The notes under the pieces were generated by a model. The model did no database searches, had not been told where the DNA came from, and saw nothing but the letters and a program-made list of their open reading frames with translations. Below, in pieces: positions 22,362-32,390 of a stretch of DNA of 64,000 bases (within the stretch, counting starts at the first letter, position 1; each line of letters starts with the position of its first letter). This DNA comes from Anaeramoeba ignava (lineage: Eukaryota > Metamonada > Anaeramoebidae): the NCBI GenBank assembly GCA_028826165.1, contig JAPDFW010000114.1, positions 794,501 to 858,500 on the forward strand, written 5' to 3'. The position numbers and the translations under genes were made by a program.

Positions 22362-25300
22362 ATGCAACAAATAAGACCAACTTCACAAGTAATGCTTTCC
22401 ATTTCATGTAACAACTTGATATCACTTGATAGAATTGGGTATTTTAAATGCAAAAAAAAGAAAAAAAAGAAAACAAAAGAAAGATGAATATTTGGCATTT
22501 TCAATTTTTTATTAATTTTTTTTCTTTTTTTCTTTTTCTTTTTCTTTTTCTTTTAAATAGACAAAGCGATCCAATGGCTGTTCTTTATAGTTTAGACCCT
22601 CAAACACATAATGAAACTGAAATAGGGAGAACTGAATCTTATAAAAGTATTTATTATTTTTATTTATTATTTTTTAACTTTTTTTTTTTCAATTATTTAT
22701 AAAAAAGAAAAAGAATCAAAAAGAATCAATTTTTTGATCTTTTTTTTTTTTAATTATTTATAATGAGAACGAAATAAATTAAGAATTAAATTAAATGAAG
22801 AATTCCATTTAAAATTAAAATTCATTTATAAAATTAAAATTCATTTATAAAATTAAAATTTAAATTAAAAATTTATAAATTTAAAATTAAAAATAAAATT
22901 AAAATTAAAATTTAAATTAAAATTAAAATTAAAATTAAAATTTAAATTAAAAATAAAATTAAAATTAAAATTAAAATTTAAATTAAAATTAAAATTAAAA
23001 TTTAAATTAAAATTAAAATTTAAATTTAAAATTAAAATTAAAATTAAAATTAAAATTAAAATTAAAATTAAAATTTAAAATTAAAATTTCTTAAATTTAA
23101 AACTAAAAATTAAATTTAAAACTAAAATTAAAATTAAAATTAAAATTAAAATTAAAATTAAAATTCATTTATAAAAATTAAAATTAAAATTAAAATTAAA
23201 ATTAAATTAAAATTAAAATTCAAAATTAAAATTCAAAAAATTAAAATTAAAAAAATTAAAATTAAAATTAAAATTAAAATTAAAATTAAAATTAAAATTA
23301 AAATTAAAAATTAAAATTAAAATTAAAATTAAAATTAAAATAAAATTTAAATTAAAATTAAAATTAAAATTAAAATTAAAATTAAAATTAAAATTAAAAT
23401 TAAAATTAAAATTAAAATTAAAATTAAAATTAAAATTAAAATTAAAATTAAAATTAAAATTAAAATTAAAATTAAAATTAAAATTAAAATTAAAATCAAA
23501 ATTAAAATTTAAAATTAAATTTAAAACTAGATGAAAAAAACCCGAAATTTACAAAAACATTTACAATTGATTACTCTTTTGAAAAGACACAACTTTTCAA
23601 AGTGAAAATTTATGATATTGATTCAAAATCTGACAACCTTAAAAAACAAGATTACATTGGACAAATATTCTTCAATTTAGGAGAATTACTTGGATCACCA
23701 GGAATGTTTATAACAAAATCATTAGAACATCCACAAAAAACAGCAAGAAGAAATGGGACTTGCACAATAACAGCAGAAGAAGTACAACAAAGCAATATCA
23801 TTGTACACATGCGAATTTCTGGAATCAAATTAGACAAGAAAGATCTATTTGGCAAAAGTGATCCTTATCTTGTTTTTTATCGACAACAAGTTGATGGAAA
23901 TTCTTGGATTAAAAGTCATGAAACTGAAGTTATTAAAAATACTCTTAATCCAAAATGGAAAACTTTTAGTATTCCCGCAAATAATCTTTGTGGAACTGAT
24001 GTTAATCGCCCAATTCGCATTGAATGTTATGACTGGAATAGAAGTGGAAAGCCTGATTTGATTGGAATTGTTGAGACAAGTGTTGCTGCTTTGGAAAAAT
24101 TGAATCCAAAAACTCTTGAATTAAAAGATCCAAGCAAACTAAATAAGAAGAAATACACAAATAGCGGCACTATTCGTTTTGATGACTTCAGAATTGAAAA
24201 AAATCCTAGTTTCTTGGACTTTATTTATGGAGGTTGCCAGATCTCTTTGGTTGTTGCTGTTGATTTTACTGCTTCAAATGGAAATTATAGTCAGCAAGAT
24301 TCTTTGCATTTTCATAATCCTTATCATGTTAATGATTATCAAAAAGCTATTTCAACTTGTGGTGCTATTTTAGCAAATTATGATACAAATGGGCAATTTC
24401 CTGCTTTTGGATTTGGTTGATATTTCAATTTAATTTAATAATTTAATATTTTAATATTTTAATAATTTAATAATTTAATAATTTAATATTTTAATAATTT
24501 AATATTTTAATAATTTAATAATTTAATATTTTAATAATTTAATAATTTAATAATTTAATAATTTAATAATTTAATATTTTATTAATTTAATAATTTAATT
24601 AATTTATTATTTAATAATTTAATATTTTAATAATTTAATATTTTAATATTTTAATATTTTAATATTTTAATAATTTAATAATTTAATATTTTATTAATTT
24701 AATAATTTAATAATTTAATATTTTTATTATTTTAATTTTTAATTAATTTAATAATTTATTATTTAAATAATTTAATAATTTAATAATTTAATAATTTAAT
24801 AATTTAATATTTTAATAATTTAATAATTTAATAATTTAATAATTTAATAATCTAATATTTTTAATAATTTAATAATTTAATAATTTAATAATTTAATATT
24901 TTAATAATTTAAATAATTTAATAATTTAATAATTTAATAATTTAATATTTTATTAATTTATTTTTTTAATATTTTAATATTTTTAATAATTTTAATATTT
25001 TAATAATTTAATATTTTATTAATTTAATAATTTAATTTAATAATTTAATAATTTAATAAATTAAATAATTTAATAATTTAATAATTTAATATTTTAATAA
25101 TTTAATATTTAAAATAATTTAATATTTTAATAATTTTAATAATCTAATATTTTAATATTTTAATATTTTAATATTTTAATAATTTAATATTTTAATATTT
25201 AAATAATTTAATAATTTAATAATTTAATATTTTAATAATTTAATAATTTAATATTTTAATAATTTAATAATTTAATTTAATAATTTAATATTTTAATAAT

Positions 25301-26359
25301 TTAATAATTTAATAATTTAATATTTTAATAATTTAATAATTTAATAATTTAATATTTTATTAATTTAATAATTTTAATAATTTAATAATTTATTAATTAA
25401 ATAATTTAATATTTAACAGGCGCTAAAGTTGGTGGAGCAGTTTCACATTGTTTTCCATTAAACGGAAATCCTCAAAATCCTATGGTTTATGGTGTTCAAG
25501 GAATTTTACAAGCTTATCATAATGTGTTTACATGGCCTGGATTTACTTTGTAAAATTAAAATTAAAAATTAAAATTAAAAATTAAAATTTAAAATTAATT
25601 CTATATCTTCAATAGATGGGGTCCAACAAATTTCGCTCCTATTATTAATTCTGTTGCAGCAATTGCTCGTCAATATACACAAATTCCAAATATGCAGAAA
25701 TATTTTGTTCTTCTTTTCTTAACAGATGGTGAAATTACAGATTTTGAAGAAACAAAAAGAGCAATTGTTAATGCAGCTGATCTTCCAATTTCAATTGTTA
25801 TTGTTGGAGTAAATAATAAATAACAAAAAACAAAAGAGAAATTAAAATGAAAAAAATATTCCGATTTGAAATTTATTCTTATCAAAAATTTTCTTCAATT
25901 TTTTCCGTTTTTTTTTTTTTTTTGATTTGTTAAGGTTGGAACAGGAGAATTTGCTCAAATGGAAGTTCTAGATGGTGATGAAAAAAGGATTTCTTTTCAA
26001 GGACGTGAAGCTGTTAGAGATATTGTTCAGTTCGTACCATTTAGAAAATTCTTAAATCGAGATATTGCTGCACTTGCACAAGAAACACTTGCAGAAGTAA
26101 TTAAAAATTTCAATTTAAAATTCAAATTAAAAAATTCAATTAAAAATTTAATTAAAAATTTTTTTCCGATTTTTGACATTTTTTTTATTTAAATTTATTT
26201 TAGATTCCAACTCAATTATTAAGTTATTTCAAATCTAAGAATATTCAACCAAATCCTGGTTATTCACCTCAACAAAGACAACAAATGATTGTTCAACAAC
26301 AACAACAAGTCGTTCAACAACAAGAAAAACAAGAAGGAAATCAAAATCAACAAAAATAA
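22362..26359 (+). CDS. Copine (two C2 domains plus copine/vWA domain)
   Basis: Seven exons: join(22362..22438, 22561..22646, 23531..24415, 25420..25549, 25616..25808, 25935..26096, 26204..26359), 562 residues, all phases consistent. Copines bind membranes in a Ca2+-dependent way. C2A spans the first three exons ([30 protein letters not shown]). C2B includes [22 protein letters not shown] and [16 protein letters not shown] with its Asp residues. The A domain has the MIDAS-like [10 protein letters not shown], then [34 protein letters not shown] and DGDEKRISF. The C-terminus is Gln-rich. The length is normal for the family. The two largest introns are almost pure tandem repeats. Confidence 0.93.
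22780..23527 (+). repeat. AAAATT array in copine intron 2
   Basis: About 740 bases of AAAATTAAAATTAAAATT with scattered AAATTTAAA and CATTTATA interruptions; the last 200 bases are almost perfect hexamers. Confidence 0.92.
24421..25417 (+). repeat. TTTAATAATTTAATATT array in copine intron 3
   Basis: About 1 kb of 9-base TTTAATAAT and TTTAATATT units, ending in the acceptor ATTTAACAG. Confidence 0.92.
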
Positions 26360-26630
26360 TTTTTTTTTATTCTTTTCTCTTTTCTTTTTTCTTTTTACTT
26401 TTTACTTTTTACTTTCTTTTTTTTGATCGAAAAATTTTTGATTTTTCATTTTTTTCTTTTTACTTTTTTTTCTTTCTTCTTAATTAATTTTCTTTAAAAA
26501 AAAACAACAACTCCATTTATCAAAAAACAAAAATTAATTATTCAAATTTTTAATTATTCAATTTATTATTCAAATCTTTTTTTTCTCAAATTAAAATAAA
26601 AAAAAATATTTTTTTTTGTTTGGTTAATTA

Positions 26631-29600
26631 ATGAATAAGAATAAACAATTAGTTTTACAAAATTTAACTTATAATAATTTAAAAGAACATTTAATAAAAG
26701 AATCATTATCAAAAACAGAAACAGAATCAGAAATAGAACCAGATTCAGACTCAGAATTATCATTAACATCTGAATCAGAATCAGAATCAGAATCTGAATC
26801 TGAATCTGAATCAATTAAAAAAAAAATAAACAAATTACAAAGTGAAAAAACTATTGATATTCAATCAATTATGCAAACTGAAAAATTTTTAATATTTGGG
26901 TTGGAAGTTGGAAAGAATTTTTATATTTCATTTTGGAGATTTATTTGGTAAAAAAAAAACTATTTAAAATTTCTTTATTGAGTTTTTTTATTCATTATTT
27001 TGGTTGGATTTATCAGGTTTTTAGTTGTTGGTTGTTTTGGTGCTTCTTTTGAATTTTGGATTCCTGATTGGTATGTGGATATTATTAATATGAGTAATGT
27101 TTTGAAAAATGCACTTGGTTCTTTTATTATTTCTGCAACAGCATCAATTGCTCAAATTAAATTTCAATATACCCAAACTTATTTAATGTAAATTTACAAC
27201 CAAATTCATCTATTAAATATATAATTAAATTTATAATTAAATTTATAATTAAATTTATAATTAAATTTATAATTATATTTATAATTAAATTTATAATTAA
27301 ATTTATAATTAAATTTATAATTAAATTTATAATTAAATTTATAATTATATTTATAATTAAATTTATAATTAAATTTATAATTATATTTATAATTAAATTT
27401 ATAATTAAATTTATAATTAAATTTATAATTAAATTTATAATTAAATTTATAATTAAATTTATAATTATATTTATAATTAAATTTATAATTAAATTTATAA
27501 TTAAATTTTATAATTAAATTAATAATTAAATTTATAATTAAATATATAATTAAATTTATAATTAAATATATAATTAAATTTATAATTAAATATATAATTA
27601 AATATATAATTAAATTTATAATTAAATATATAATTAAATTTATAATTAAATTTATAATTAAATTTATAATTAAATTTATAATAAAATTTATAATAAAATT
27701 TATAATAAAATTTATAATTAAATTTATAATTAAATTTATAATTAAATTTATAATTAAATTTATAATTAAATTTATAATAAAATTTATAATTAAATTTATA
27801 ATTAAATTTATAATTAAATATATAATTAAATTTATAATTAAATATATAATTAAATTAATAATTATATTTATAATTATATTTATAATTAAATTTATAATAA
27901 AATTTGTAATTAAATTTATAATAAAATTTATAATTAAATTTATAATTAAATTTATAATAAAATTTATAATAAAATTTATAATAAAATATATAATAAAATT
28001 TATAATTAAATTTATAATTATATTTATAATTATATTTGTAATGAAATTTATAATTATATTTGTAATGATATGTTAATCTTTTGATAACGAGTGAATAACA
28101 TTTTTATTTTTTTTGAAAATTTTTTTAAATTTTTTTTTTTTCGAGCTGTAAGCGAGAAAAAAAAATTAAGTTTTTTTCCGGCGAAGTCGGGAAAAAACCA
28201 TTTTAAAAAAAGGAAAAAAAAAAATAAAAAATGGAATTCGGAGTTGAAAAGGTTAACTTTTTTGTCCTTCTGCAAAAAAAAATTTGAAAAAAAGAATTGA
28301 AAAAAAGAATTGAAAAAAAGAATTGAAAAAAAGAATTGAAAAAAGAATTGAAAAAAAGAATTGAAAAAAGAATTGAAAAAGAAAAATCGAAAATTGGAAC
28401 CAGAAGAAATCAAAATGATCCATATGTCATTCATTTTCGATTTGGGCAACCCTTCTTATTGTGCCCGATTTCTCCGCATCTGGAGCATCTGTAAACTCTT
28501 CTTTTCAAGGGTTGAATTTGATCAATCATCTCATTCTCTTCTTCGACGTGATCGGGTTCAGTTTCATCAATAATCAGATTTTCAGAATCTTGCTGGTTAT
28601 TCTCCTTTTCTTCAATGGAATTATCGATTGTCTCTTGCACCAACTTCTGTTTCATGAATGAATCAGTCACTTCTTCCTTTATGGATAAACTTGAAAATAA
28701 TTTATCCAAATCATGGTTCTGGAAATTGAAAACCCGATCAATATGACAATTAGAAAATTGGAAAATAAACCCATCTTGTGCCGTTTTCAACCTATTGATT
28801 TGGGATTCAACCATGTCTGCCTCTTTTGGTTTTTGGTTTGTATTGGTCGAATTCTCGAACAAATTTTTCCTGAATTCAGTGCTTTCTTCCCGATAAACTT
28901 GCACACTTTTGGAACTTTTATGCCCAGTAATCTGCATTATTTGTTCATCTTTCATATTCAGATCTGATAAGCGAGTGATACAGGTTGCACGCAATGAATG
29001 AAGTGTGATATGCTTATTAATATTCGCCTTAATACAAAACTCTTTAAGGAGAGAGGTCATTTTTCCATATCCCATTGGACCATTAATGAATTCAGACTGA
29101 GCACGCACTTTATGGTTGATTCCTAAAAAGAATCTTGAGCAAGTGAATTCTTTTCTCCGTTTCAAGTATTGATCTATATCCTCGATCGCTTCGCGATCGA
29201 GGATATATGTTTTAAAAGCTTTTTGATCTCTTCGTATGCCTCTTTGGAGTGTTTTTCGCTTATAGAGAATGAGTTCATAAAAGAATTTTCCTTTATCTTC
29301 CTTCTTACAAAACTGGTTCATCAATAAAGTGTGATATTCTCCTCCTCTCAATCCACAAAACTTTCCTATCTGTAAGATACAAGCCATGAGGATACCTTGT
29401 GGGGTTGAACGATCACAAGCTGATAATAACTTGATTATCTCTTCTTCCGTTAAGGATTCTGTGTGCTTTACTTCAGATTTCCCATTTTGATCCAGATCTT
29501 TCATAACATGATCAAGCACTTTTTGAAACTGAAGAAAGTTTTTGTCGTGTAGTATATCCGGTGGACTTGGTTGGGTTGATTGTTGAAGGATCCATCTTCT

Positions 29601-32212
29601 CCATCCGCAGGTAATATAGTAGATGGTCGAGCTGGTATAACTTTTTTCTTTCTCGGATTTGAGTTGCGGTAACAGATTGCATAAATGAAAATTGAGTTCC
29701 TTTGTGTCTAACTCCCAAATATTTTCAGTAATTCCCATTTCTCTTGCATACTTGATCCAAATATTTTTGGCGAATTGTGTGGCCTTTCTTGTTGATTTCG
29801 GGGTTGAGGATTGAGCTAGTAAATCAATTTCTTCTGGTGTTGAAAGTGAATATCTTTGTTCCATAAAGAAAAAAATAAAGAGATCAAACTGTTTTTTTTT
29901 TCTTATAGATTTAAAATCGGACTTTTAGACAATTGGACAAATTATTTTAAAAAAAAATGTCCGATAAAAAAAGATTTTAAAAAATTATCCTTCGGAGAGG
30001 AATAATTTTGTTATTTCTTTGGAAAATATTTTTATTGATTTTTGATTGATGAATAATTAGAAGTTATTTCTTTGAAAATTATTTTTTTGCAAGGGGACAA
30101 TTATATTTATAATAAAATTTATAATAAAATTTATAATTATATTTATAATTAAATTTATAATTAAATTTATAATTAAATTTATAATCAATTATGAATTAAA
30201 TTTATAATTAATTTTATAATTAAATTTATAATTAAATTTATAATTAAATTTATAATTATATTTATAATTAAATTTATAATTAAATTTATAATTAAATTTA
30301 TAATTAAATTTATAATTATATTTATAATTAAATTTATAATTATATTTATAATTAAATTTATAATAAAATTTATAATTATATTTATAATTAAATTTATAAT
30401 TAAATTTATAATTAAATTTATAATCAATTATAATTAAATTTATAATTAAATTTATAATCAATTATAATTAAATTTATAATTAAATTTATAATTAAATTTA
30501 TAATGAAATTTATAATTAAATTTATAATTAAATTTATAGTTAAATTTATAATTAAATTTATAGTTAAATTTATAATTAAATTTATAGTTAAATTTATAAT
30601 TAAATTTATAATTAAATTTATAGTTAAATTTATAATTAAATTTATAATTAAATTTATAATTAAATTTATAATTATATTTATAAATAAATTCATCTATTAA
30701 ATATATAATTAAATTTATAATAAAATTTGTAATTAAATTTATAATAATATTGAATTATTTAAAAGGTATGATGCTATTACGGGTGCATTTTGTAGTGTTA
30801 TTACTACATTTGGTAATATTATAGAAGATACAGAAAAAATGATGTATTTCGAACGTTGGTATCTCAGTCCAATATTCTTATTTGGAAATTTAATTTTAAG
30901 TATACTCTTTAATTGGCTTGGAAGAGTTTTTGCAAACAGAATAAAAAAAGGAGTTAAATATTCCAACACTTTGATTCATTTAGATCAAGAAGATCAAAGA
31001 ATGATTTATGAACTTGATAAAAATTTATTTCGAGATCAACAAAAAAAAGCAGCGAAACAAGATAATTTCAATTTAAATACAGTTGATAATTTTGATTTTT
31101 CATCACAAGAATTTGTTTTATCAACAGAAGAAGAGCAAGAAATAAATCAAAATATGAATGAAAATATGAATGAAAATATTAATGAAAATATAAATCAAAA
31201 TATGAATGAAAATATTAATCAAAATATTAATGAAAATATTAATCAAAATATTAATGAAAATATTAATGAAAATATTAATGAAAATATTAATCAAAATATT
31301 AATGAAAATATTAATGAAAATATTAATCAAAATATTAATGAAAATATTAATGAAAATATTAATCAAAATATTAATGAAAATATTAATGAAAATATTAATG
31401 AAAATATTAATGAAAATCTTAATGAAAATGATTTTGATATTCAAGATGATAATCCAAATACAAATTCAAACCAAAATTTCAGTTTAATCAAAAAATCCGA
31501 AATTGAACTAAAATCAACATCAAATCAAAAAAATTGGAAAAACAAATCAATAAGATTTATTGAAGAAGATTCAACAAAAAAAAATCTTCCAATATATATC
31601 AAAAGTTTAGCAGGAAAAACATCACTAAGAGAACTTTCAAGTTATATCGACACACAATTCACGAAAAGAAGAAGACACAGTTCAGTTTATTTAACAGAAA
31701 GACACAAAATAATTTTAGCGATGATGATTTTTTTCACAATAATCACATTTATTTGCGCAAATTTCCCACTTTATTATCCAAATCCCGAAATCAAGACACC
31801 AGATTTACTGTTTTATTTTTGCATAATAACTCATATTTGTAATGTAACTGGAGCATTTGCAGGAAGTTTACTTTCCAAATCGCAAAACAAAAAATACGCG
31901 GTTCAATGGGGAACATTTCGGGCAAATATGGTTTCTTGCATTTTAATTGCAACTGCACATAATATTTATATGTTCCGTTTCTATTTTTCAAGCTCTCAAA
32001 AATTTGTCTTATTTTTGGAGTCTTTTATTTCCGATTTTTGTGGATCGGAATCTTCTTGGGCTGGATTAATTGATGAAACAGTCAATCTTTATGTTGCTGA
32101 TATTTCAAAAAAATTTTGTGCTAGGAATTTACTTTATAATTTGTTTGTTTGCTTCATTTTTTATTTAATTCTCATTTATTTTGTTAGAATGATGGTTTTT
32201 TTTACTTGGTAA
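26631..32212 (+). CDS. Two-domain fluoride exporter (FEX/CrcB family) with long disordered inserts
   Basis: Gene model join(26631..26947, 27017..27187, 30766..32212), 644 residues. FEX proteins fuse two CrcB units and move fluoride out across the plasma membrane. First unit: FLVVGCFGASFEFWI, NALGSFIISA and TGAFCSVITTFGN match the CrcB pattern of G-x-x-x-R/x-W, N-x-x-G-S and T-G-x-x-G-x-x-T-T-F-S. Second unit: NVTGAFAGSLLSK, WGTFRANMVSC and DFCGSESSWAGLIDET are a looser fit. Inserts: a Ser-Glu run before the first membrane segment, and a linker of about 100 residues of NINEN/NINQN repeats (about 31140-31430). The protein ends at TAA after the last hydrophobic segment. Intron 2 is 3.6 kb and holds a recombinase element. 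Family call moderately strong; the second-half pore motif is atypical. Confidence 0.78.
27194..28068 (+). repeat. TTTATAATTAAA array, left part of FEX intron 2
   Basis: About 870 bases of 12-base ATAATTAAATTT units (variants ATAATTATATTT, ATAATAAAATTT). The same array resumes at about 30104 after the inserted element. Confidence 0.9.
28171..28197. repeat. Hairpin near the 3' side of the recombinase gene
   Basis: TTTTTTCC (28172-28179) and GGAAAAAA (28190-28197) flank GGCGAAGTCG. A similar T-run / A-run structure around CGAGCTGTAAGCGAG lies just before it (28129-28169). Either could act as a terminator or as an element end. Confidence 0.5.
28283..28383. repeat. GAATTGAAAAAAA tandem repeat inside the element
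   Basis: About seven copies of a 12-14 base unit lie between the hairpins and the stop side of the recombinase gene. Confidence 0.85.
28431..29864 (-). CDS. Crypton-like tyrosine recombinase with C-terminal zinc knuckle
   Basis: 477 residues, intronless, ATG at 29864. DNA strand-exchange enzyme of the tyrosine recombinase superfamily. The catalytic set is complete: Arg in FCGLRGGEYHTL (about residue 172), His-x-x-Arg in ITLHSLRATC (about 290), His in ITGHKSS (about 315) and the nucleophile Tyr in VQVYREES (about 324). The LRGGEYH stretch resembles the recombinase domain shared by Cryptons and Crypton-derived host proteins (ZMYM2/QRICH1 type). The N-terminal 120 residues resemble a SAM-like core-binding domain by position. 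After an acidic linker comes one CCHC knuckle (CSRCGEIGHNKKGC) at the very end. The frame is unbroken, so the element may be recent or active. Confidence 0.88.
   Translation of the reverse strand: MEQRYSLSTPEEIDLLAQSSTPKSTRKATQFAKNIWIKYAREMGITENIWELDTKELNFHLCNLLPQLKSEKEKSYTSSTIYYITCGWRRWILQQSTQPSPPDILHDKNFLQFQKVLDHVMKDLDQNGKSEVKHTESLTEEEIIKLLSACDRSTPQGILMACILQIGKFCGLRGGEYHTLLMNQFCKKEDKGKFFYELILYKRKTLQRGIRRDQKAFKTYILDREAIEDIDQYLKRRKEFTCSRFFLGINHKVRAQSEFINGPMGYGKMTSLLKEFCIKANINKHITLHSLRATCITRLSDLNMKDEQIMQITGHKSSKSVQVYREESTEFRKNLFENSTNTNQKPKEADMVESQINRLKTAQDGFIFQFSNCHIDRVFNFQNHDLDKLFSSLSIKEEVTDSFMKQKLVQETIDNSIEEKENNQQDSENLIIDETEPDHVEEENEMIDQIQPLKRRVYRCSRCGEIGHNKKGCPNRK
29175..29207. repeat. Perfect 15-bp inverted repeat within the recombinase gene
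   Basis: TATATCCTCGATCGC (29175-29189) and its exact reverse complement (29193-29207) are separated by TTC. It lies within codons for about residues 220-230 (YILDREAIEDID). Confidence 0.95.
29916..30009. promoter_or_regulatory. Inverted repeats upstream of the recombinase start
   Basis: ATCGGAC (29916-29922) pairs with GTCCGAT (29959-29965). AAAATTATCC (29981-29990) pairs, with one bulge, with GGAATAATTTT (29999-30009). They lie 50-145 bases upstream of the ATG, where promoter and element-end functions could both reside. Role inferred from position only. Confidence 0.4.
30104..30750 (+). repeat. TTTATAATTAAA array, right part of FEX intron 2
   Basis: Continuation of the array at 27194-28068 with the same 12-base unit and variants such as TTTATAGTTAAA. 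Runs to within 15 bases of the acceptor before the exon starting YDAITGAF. Confidence 0.9.
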
Positions 32213-32390
32213 TTAATCTCGTTGAAACATTTTTATTTCCTTTTTTTTTATTTCATTCATATTTTCTTTTAGAGATTTTCTATTCATTTTTGAATATTTC
32301 TTCTTCTTTTCTTTTTGATAAAATAATTTTTAAATTTGGAAAAAATTTTTTCATTTTTTCATTTTTTCATTTATTTTTAATTTATTTTTA

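Larger units (their letters stand above)
28069..30103 (-). mobile_element. Crypton-like tyrosine-recombinase element nested in FEX intron 2
   Basis: Interrupts the 12-base AT array that lies on both sides, and is visibly richer in G and C. It carries one long minus-strand gene (28431-29864) and no transposase DDE, reverse transcriptase or long terminal inverted repeats, as expected of Cryptons. Ends are placed where the array stops and restarts and are accurate only to some tens of bases. Short GC-containing hairpins lie on both sides of the gene (28129-28197 on its 3' side; 29916-29965 and 29981-30009 on its 5' side). Orientation is opposite to the host gene. Confidence 0.8.

Noticed and set aside
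28431-29864. Domesticated host recombinase rather than mobile element
   Set aside because: It lies inside another gene's intron on the opposite strand, interrupts a repeat array, and has its own flanking hairpins; mobility fits better, though not proven.
30185-30700. Overlapping open frames on both strands encoding (N/K)LIIN-type repeats
   Set aside because: They arise from the stop-free 12-base AT array in the FEX intron; no ATG-started, family-like or non-repetitive sequence.
31121-31444. Minus-strand frame INIFINIL repeats
   Set aside because: Antisense shadow of the NINEN linker of the FEX gene.
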